From Pseudomonas congelans (GTDB lineage Bacteria; Pseudomonadota; Gammaproteobacteria; Pseudomonadales; Pseudomonadaceae): 64,000 nt of DNA. Of the stretch, positions 60,133-64,000 are shown piece after piece. Both the position numbers and the translations under genes were made by a program. The stretch's first letter is position 1, and every line of letters begins with the position of its first letter. The stretch lies in NCBI RefSeq assembly GCF_900103225.1, contig NZ_FNJH01000005.1, positions 251,671 through 315,670 of the forward strand, written 5' to 3'. The notes below the pieces were generated by a model, which worked only from the letters and a program-made list of their open reading frames with translations, searched no databases and was not told the DNA's origin.

Positions 60133-62238
60133 TCAGACGCCCGACGCTTTCGCTGCGGCTACGTCCTTGATCGACAGCTTGATACGGCCGCGGTTGTCGA
60201 CGTCCAGTACCAGTACTTCGACTTCCTGACCTTCCTTGAGGATATCGGTCACCTTCTCTACGCGAGCATCGCTCAGCATCGAGATGTGAACCAGACCGTC
60301 CTTCCCCGGCAGGATGTTGACGAATGCGCCGAAGTCGACTATGCGCTCAACCTTGCCGACGTAGATCTTGCCGATTTCCGCTTCTGCGGTGATGCCCAGA
60401 ACGCGCTGACGTGCTGCTTCAGCCGCTTCCTTGGATTCGCCGAAGATCTTGATCGAGCCGTCGTCTTCGATGTCGATCGAAGCCTTGGTCTCTTCGCAGA
60501 TGGCACGGATGGTTGCGCCACCCTTGCCGATCACGTCACGGATCTTGTCGGTGTCGATCTTCATCGCGATCATGGTCGGCGCGTTGGCCGACAGCTCGTT
60601 ACGCGACTGACCGATGATCTGGTTCATCTGACCGAGGATGTTCAGGCGAGCTTCCAGGGCCTGGCCCAGGGCGATCTCCATGATTTCTTCGGTAATGCCC
60701 TTGATCTTGATGTCCATCTGCAGCGCGGTAACACCTTTGGAGGTACCGGCTACCTTGAAGTCCATGTCGCCCAGGTGGTCTTCGTCACCCAGGATGTCGG
60801 TCAGAATGGCGAACTTCTCGCCTTCCTTGACCAGGCCCATGGCGATACCGGCAACCGGCGCCTTCATCGGCACGCCAGCGTCCATCAGAGCCAGGGAAGC
60901 GCCGCAGACCGAAGCCATGGAGCTGGAGCCGTTGGACTCGGTGATTTCCGACACGACACGGATGGTGTAAGGGAACACGTCAGCGCCTGGCAGCATGGCC
61001 TGGACGCTGCGACGAGCCAGACGGCCGTGACCGATTTCACGACGACCTGCGCCGCCCATGCGACCACACTCGCCCACCGAGAACGGAGGGAAGTTGTAGT
61101 GCAGCATGAAGGGGTCTTTTTTCTCGCCTTCGAGGGTGTCGAGCAGCTGTGCGTCACGCGCAGTACCCAGTGTGGCAACGACCAGCGCCTGAGTTTCGCC
61201 ACGGGTGAACAGTGCCGAACCGTGAGTCTTCGGCAGAACGCCCACTTCGATGTTCAGAGGACGAACTGTACGAGTGTCGCGACCATCGATACGCGGCTTG
61301 CCGTTAACGATGTTTTCGCGAACGGTGCGGTATTCGATTTCGCCGAAAGCGGCTTTGACTTCGCTGGCAGACGGGCTGCCTTCTTCCACAGCCAGTTTGG
61401 CAACGATCTGATCTTTCAGCTCGCCCAGACGTGCATAACGGTCGGCTTTGACAGTGATGGTGTAAGCCTGGGAGATCGCGTCGCCGAACTCGGAGCGGAT
61501 AGCGCCCAGCAGTTCAGTCGCTTCAGGCTTCGGCTGCCAGGCCCAGGTAGGCTTGGCGGCTTCGGCAGCCAGTTCCTTGATGGCGTTGATCACGACCTGG
61601 AACTCGTCATGCGCGAACAGTACAGCGCCCAACATCTGGTCTTCGGTCAGCTCTTTGGCTTCCGATTCAACCATCAGTACGGCTTCGGAAGTACCGGCAA
61701 CGACCATGTCCAGGCTCGAAGCCTGCAGCTGCTCGTAAGTCGGGTTCAACAGGTAGCCGGTGCTTTCGTGGAAAGCAACGCGCGCAGCACCGACCGGACC
61801 GTCAAACGGGATACCGGAGATAGCCAGGGCAGCCGAAGTACCGATCATCGCAGCGATGTCCGGATCGATTTTCTTGCTGGTGGAGACGACGGTGCAGACA
61901 ACCTGCACTTCGTTCATGAAGCCTTCTGGAAACAACGGGCGGATCGGACGGTCGATCAGGCGCGAAGTCAGGGTTTCTTTCTCGGAAGGACGGCCTTCAC
62001 GCTTGAAGAAACCACCAGGGATCTTGCCGGCAGCGTAGGTTTTTTCCTGATAGTGCACGGACAGAGGGAAGAAGCCTTTGCCAGCGTCAGCCTGTTTGGC
62101 GCCGACCACAGTCACGAGTACGCTGACGTCGTCGTCAACGGTGACCAATACTGCACCAGAGGCTTGACGGGCGATACGGCCTGTCTCGAGGGTTACGGTC
62201 GATTGACCGAACTGAAACTTTTTGATTACCGGGTTCAC
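60133..62238 (-). CDS. pnp: Polynucleotide phosphorylase
   Basis: PNPase degrades RNA 3' to 5' by phosphorolysis, in the degradosome and alone, and supports cold growth and virulence in many bacteria. The 701-residue protein has two RNase PH domains (about 1-215 and 310-540, with FPPFSVGECGRMGGAGRREI), a KH domain (about 552-610, DKIRDVIGKGGATIRAI) and an S1 domain (about 620-690). The start follows GGTAGGAAACC. It lies 3' of rpsO with a hairpin in the gap. Confidence 0.98.
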   Translation of the reverse strand: MNPVIKKFQFGQSTVTLETGRIARQASGAVLVTVDDDVSVLVTVVGAKQADAGKGFFPLSVHYQEKTYAAGKIPGGFFKREGRPSEKETLTSRLIDRPIRPLFPEGFMNEVQVVCTVVSTSKKIDPDIAAMIGTSAALAISGIPFDGPVGAARVAFHESTGYLLNPTYEQLQASSLDMVVAGTSEAVLMVESEAKELTEDQMLGAVLFAHDEFQVVINAIKELAAEAAKPTWAWQPKPEATELLGAIRSEFGDAISQAYTITVKADRYARLGELKDQIVAKLAVEEGSPSASEVKAAFGEIEYRTVRENIVNGKPRIDGRDTRTVRPLNIEVGVLPKTHGSALFTRGETQALVVATLGTARDAQLLDTLEGEKKDPFMLHYNFPPFSVGECGRMGGAGRREIGHGRLARRSVQAMLPGADVFPYTIRVVSEITESNGSSSMASVCGASLALMDAGVPMKAPVAGIAMGLVKEGEKFAILTDILGDEDHLGDMDFKVAGTSKGVTALQMDIKIKGITEEIMEIALGQALEARLNILGQMNQIIGQSRNELSANAPTMIAMKIDTDKIRDVIGKGGATIRAICEETKASIDIEDDGSIKIFGESKEAAEAARQRVLGITAEAEIGKIYVGKVERIVDFGAFVNILPGKDGLVHISMLSDARVEKVTDILKEGQEVEVLVLDVDNRGRIKLSIKDVAAAKASGV

Positions 62239-62290
62239 GGTTTCCTACCTTTCTTTGTGGCTCTTGGGGAACTGGTTTCTTGCGAATTCT

Positions 62291-62326
62291 TGGGCAGTGT
62301 GGGGAATCGGCCCCTTCCACAGCCCA
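62291..62326 (-). promoter_or_regulatory. Leader hairpin of pnp (possible RNase III / PNPase control site)
   Basis: On the minus strand, GGGC and TGTGG pair with CCACA and GCCC, with a CT bulge and a G/C-rich loop, about 55 nt ahead of the pnp ATG. In E. coli an RNase III-cut stem at this place lets PNPase repress its own mRNA. The similarity is in position and form only. Confidence 0.5.
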
Positions 62327-62413
62327 GATAAAACTTGAGGCTGGGAGCCTGCCAGAGCCACCGGGAAAACCCGACGGATCGTGACAGACAACCAACCTCT
62401 AGCAACGTCGTTA

Positions 62414-62683
62414 TTAGCGACGCAGACCCAGACGACCGATCAGGGCGCTGTAACGGCTAACGTCCTTACCTTTCAGGTAATCCAGCAGCTTGCGACGCTG
62501 GTTTACCATACGGATCAGACCACGACGCGAGTGGTGGTCCTTACCGTTGGCCTTGAAGTGGCCTTGCAGTTTGTTGATGTTGGCGGTCAGCAGTGCAACT
62601 TGCACTTCTGGCGAACCAGTGTCACCAACAGCTTGCTGGTAGTCGGTTACGATCTGAGCTTTTTCTTCAACGCTGAGTGCCAT
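62414..62683 (-). CDS. rpsO: 30S ribosomal protein S15
   Basis: From the ATG at 62683 the protein has 89 residues: MALSVEEKAQIVTDYQ, DTGSPEVQVALLTANINKL and DHHSRRGLIRMVNQRRKLL. It binds the 16S central domain early and, in E. coli, represses its own translation. It lies between truB and pnp in the universal order. Confidence 0.98.
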   Translation of the reverse strand: MALSVEEKAQIVTDYQQAVGDTGSPEVQVALLTANINKLQGHFKANGKDHHSRRGLIRMVNQRRKLLDYLKGKDVSRYSALIGRLGLRR

Positions 62684-62799
62684 GTGGGCAATCCTTTTGT
62701 GCAAGGAAGCGCTTCCGGAGAAACGTTTCCAACAGGCCGAGGACAGATCCTCGTATTAAAAAATGAGGTATGACCGTGCCTGTTGACAGCCATCCTCGT

Positions 62800-62836
62800 T
62801 CCACCCCATTCACCGGCAAGCCGGCGGATGGAGTGG
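62800..62836 (-). terminator. Long hairpin between truB and rpsO
   Basis: CCACTCCATCCGCCGG and CCGGTGAATGGGGTGG form a 16-bp stem with two mismatches just after the truB stop. There is no T-run, so this may be a processing or pausing site, or a weak terminator before a separate rpsO promoter. Confidence 0.45.
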
Positions 62837-62842
62837 TTTCGG

Positions 62843-63760
62843 TCACTCTGACCGAATCAAGCGACGCGGCGCAATGCGCCCGTCTTCGGCGACTTCACCG
62901 ATACCGATGAAGCGACCTTCGTGATCCTGCACGCGAACCATACCGAATTTCGGTGCGTCCGGCGCGCGCACTGGCTGACCATGCAACCAGTAGAACGAAC
63001 TGTGTTCCGAAAACTTCAACAGCGGCCAGTCCAGCAGACCGCTGTCCGATGGCATCAGGAAACGGTCAACCGCTTCATTGCCGCCGTCGGCATGCACCTG
63101 CTCGAGCTCTTCCAGCGTCACTGTCTGAGCCAGCGTGAAAGGCCCGGCCTGGGTACGACGCAGCTCTGCGACGTAAGCACCACAACCAAGCTTCTCACCG
63201 ATATCCTCGACCAGCGTGCGGATATAGGTGCCCTTGCTGCAATCGACGGACAGACGTGCTGTGTCACCTTCGCAAGCAAGTAATTCCAGGCGCGCAATAG
63301 TAACAGAACGGGGCTCTCGCTCCACTACTTCCCCTGCACGTGCCAGCTTGTAAAGTGGCTGACCATCACGTTTGAGGGCCGAGTACATGGGAGGTATCTG
63401 ACTGATTTGTCCGCGAAAATGCGGCAGAGCCGCTTCGATATCGTCGCGACCAACGGTCACCGGACGCGTGAGCAAAACCTCGCCTTCAGAGTCGGCAGTG
63501 GTAGTGGTCTTGCCCAGTTGCGCCAGGGTCTCGTAGGACTTGTCCGAATCGAGCAGGTACTGAGAGAACTTGGTCGCTTCACCAAAACACAACGGCAGAA
63601 CGCCCGTTGCCAGAGGATCAAGGCTGCCGGTGTGCCCGGCTTTCTCGGCATTGAGCAGCCAGCGAACCTTTTGCAGAGCGGCGTTGGAAGTGAAACCCAG
63701 TGGCTTGTCGAGCAGGATGATCCCGCTGACATTGCGGCGTATACGCTTGACCTGAGCCAC
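62843..63760 (-). CDS. truB: tRNA pseudouridine-55 synthase
   Basis: TruB makes the universal pseudouridine 55 in the T-loop. The 305-residue protein has the catalytic Asp48 in GHTGSLDPLATGVLPLC, the KxxPxxYSALK-type motif (QIPPMYSALKRDG) and the GTYIRTLVEDIG block. A C-terminal PUA-like part follows. It starts three bases after the rbfA stop. Confidence 0.97.
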   Translation of the reverse strand: MAQVKRIRRNVSGIILLDKPLGFTSNAALQKVRWLLNAEKAGHTGSLDPLATGVLPLCFGEATKFSQYLLDSDKSYETLAQLGKTTTTADSEGEVLLTRPVTVGRDDIEAALPHFRGQISQIPPMYSALKRDGQPLYKLARAGEVVEREPRSVTIARLELLACEGDTARLSVDCSKGTYIRTLVEDIGEKLGCGAYVAELRRTQAGPFTLAQTVTLEELEQVHADGGNEAVDRFLMPSDSGLLDWPLLKFSEHSSFYWLHGQPVRAPDAPKFGMVRVQDHEGRFIGIGEVAEDGRIAPRRLIRSE

Positions 63761-63763
63761 TCT

Positions 63764-64000
63764 TTATTCCTCGGTACTTTCAGGCTTTGCATCCGGCGAT
63801 GCAGGGCCTTCCTGATGCTGACCGTCTTCTGCCACGGCACGCTCGATCAGTGCCGAAAGATGCGCGCCACGCACGACGCTTTCGTCATAGTGGAAATGCA
63901 GTTGAGGCACGCTGCGCAGCTTCATCTCGCGGGCCAGCTGCATACGCAGGAAACCTGCGGCGGAGTTGAGCACCTTGATGGTCTGCGCGATTTCTTCCGC
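63764..64000 (-). CDS. rbfA: Ribosome-binding factor A (start outside window)
   Basis: The last 78 residues are visible and the frame is open to the window edge, so the start lies beyond it. The text AEEIAQTIKVLNSAAGFLRM, then LARE, VPQLHFHYDESV and a variable acidic tail, is that of RbfA, which binds the 16S 5' helix and aids 30S maturation. infB is expected next upstream. A GTG at 63973 is internal. Confidence 0.93.
   Translation of the reverse strand, partial: AEEIAQTIKVLNSAAGFLRMQLAREMKLRSVPQLHFHYDESVVRGAHLSALIERAVAEDGQHQEGPASPDAKPESTEE

Noticed and set aside
60286..62331. 681-codon open frame antisense to pnp, and similar long antisense frames at 37230-39401 (723 codons), 48426-49934 and 4852-5928
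   Set aside because: They mirror strongly conserved genes in a G/C-rich genome with biased codons, show no domain of their own, and lack ribosome sites.

Overview
The window is chromosomal DNA of a fluorescent Pseudomonas, most likely of the P. syringae group. Gene order over most of it follows the P. aeruginosa PAO1 PA4425-PA4484 block. Both classes of interspersed palindrome seen here (a GCGAGCTTGCTCGC type and a GACGCGGAGCGTC type) are typical of Pseudomonas. The cytochrome bc1 genes that normally sit between rpsI and sspA are absent, which fits an oxidase-negative lineage. About 66 protein genes are supported. No tRNA, rRNA, CRISPR array, insertion sequence, prophage or toxin cluster was seen.

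Layout. 1-8.7 kb: a DiaA/GmhA-like SIS protein, the lipoprotein DolP, SspA/SspB, ribosomal proteins S9 and L13, a GlxA-type regulator, ZapE, a TrpRS with an extra C-terminal module, an alpha/beta hydrolase and ZapG. 8.7-19.3 kb: sulfate activation (cysD, fused cysNC), a Nif3-like protein, the periplasmic protease AlgW, then hisC-hisD, hisG, murA and a BolA-like gene. 19.4-29.7 kb: two divergent envelope operons, mlaFEDCB (retrograde phospholipid transport) and kdsD-kdsC-lptC-lptA-lptB (Kdo synthesis and LPS export), the latter running into rpoN-hpf-ptsN-rapZ-ptsO (sigma-54 and the nitrogen PTS). 29.8-32.8 kb: the iron-regulated fagA-fumC-orfX-sodA operon under a Fur box, with a 44-codon membrane ORF at its end. 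33-46.4 kb: pmbA, darP, tldD, a nitrilase-like hydrolase, giant YhdP, RNase G, Maf and mreDCB. 46.6-49.8 kb: gatCAB.

From 49.8 to 59.9 kb lies a less conserved stretch between two core blocks: a repeat array, a one-domain RlpA-like lipoprotein, a CaCA-family antiporter, a carboxymuconolactone decarboxylase-like protein, an AEC permease, a PhoD-type phosphatase, an RlmI-like methyltransferase, a DUF748/OmpA-like protein, a DUF2845 protein and a BON-domain protein. The window closes with the core rbfA-truB-rpsO-pnp operon, read leftwards; rbfA runs off the right end, as the SIS gene runs off the left.

The dominant theme is the cell envelope: Mla, Lpt, YhdP, DUF748, DolP, AlgW, MurA and MreBCD. 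I did not find a new multi-gene system. The observations most worth a second look are a probable AUU start codon for mreC, a duplicated DUF1508-like module on TrpRS, an antiporter lacking both signature glutamates, the missing petABC genes, a candidate sigma-54 promoter before a BON-domain gene, a tandem array of three REPIN-like elements, and the small ORF behind sodA.
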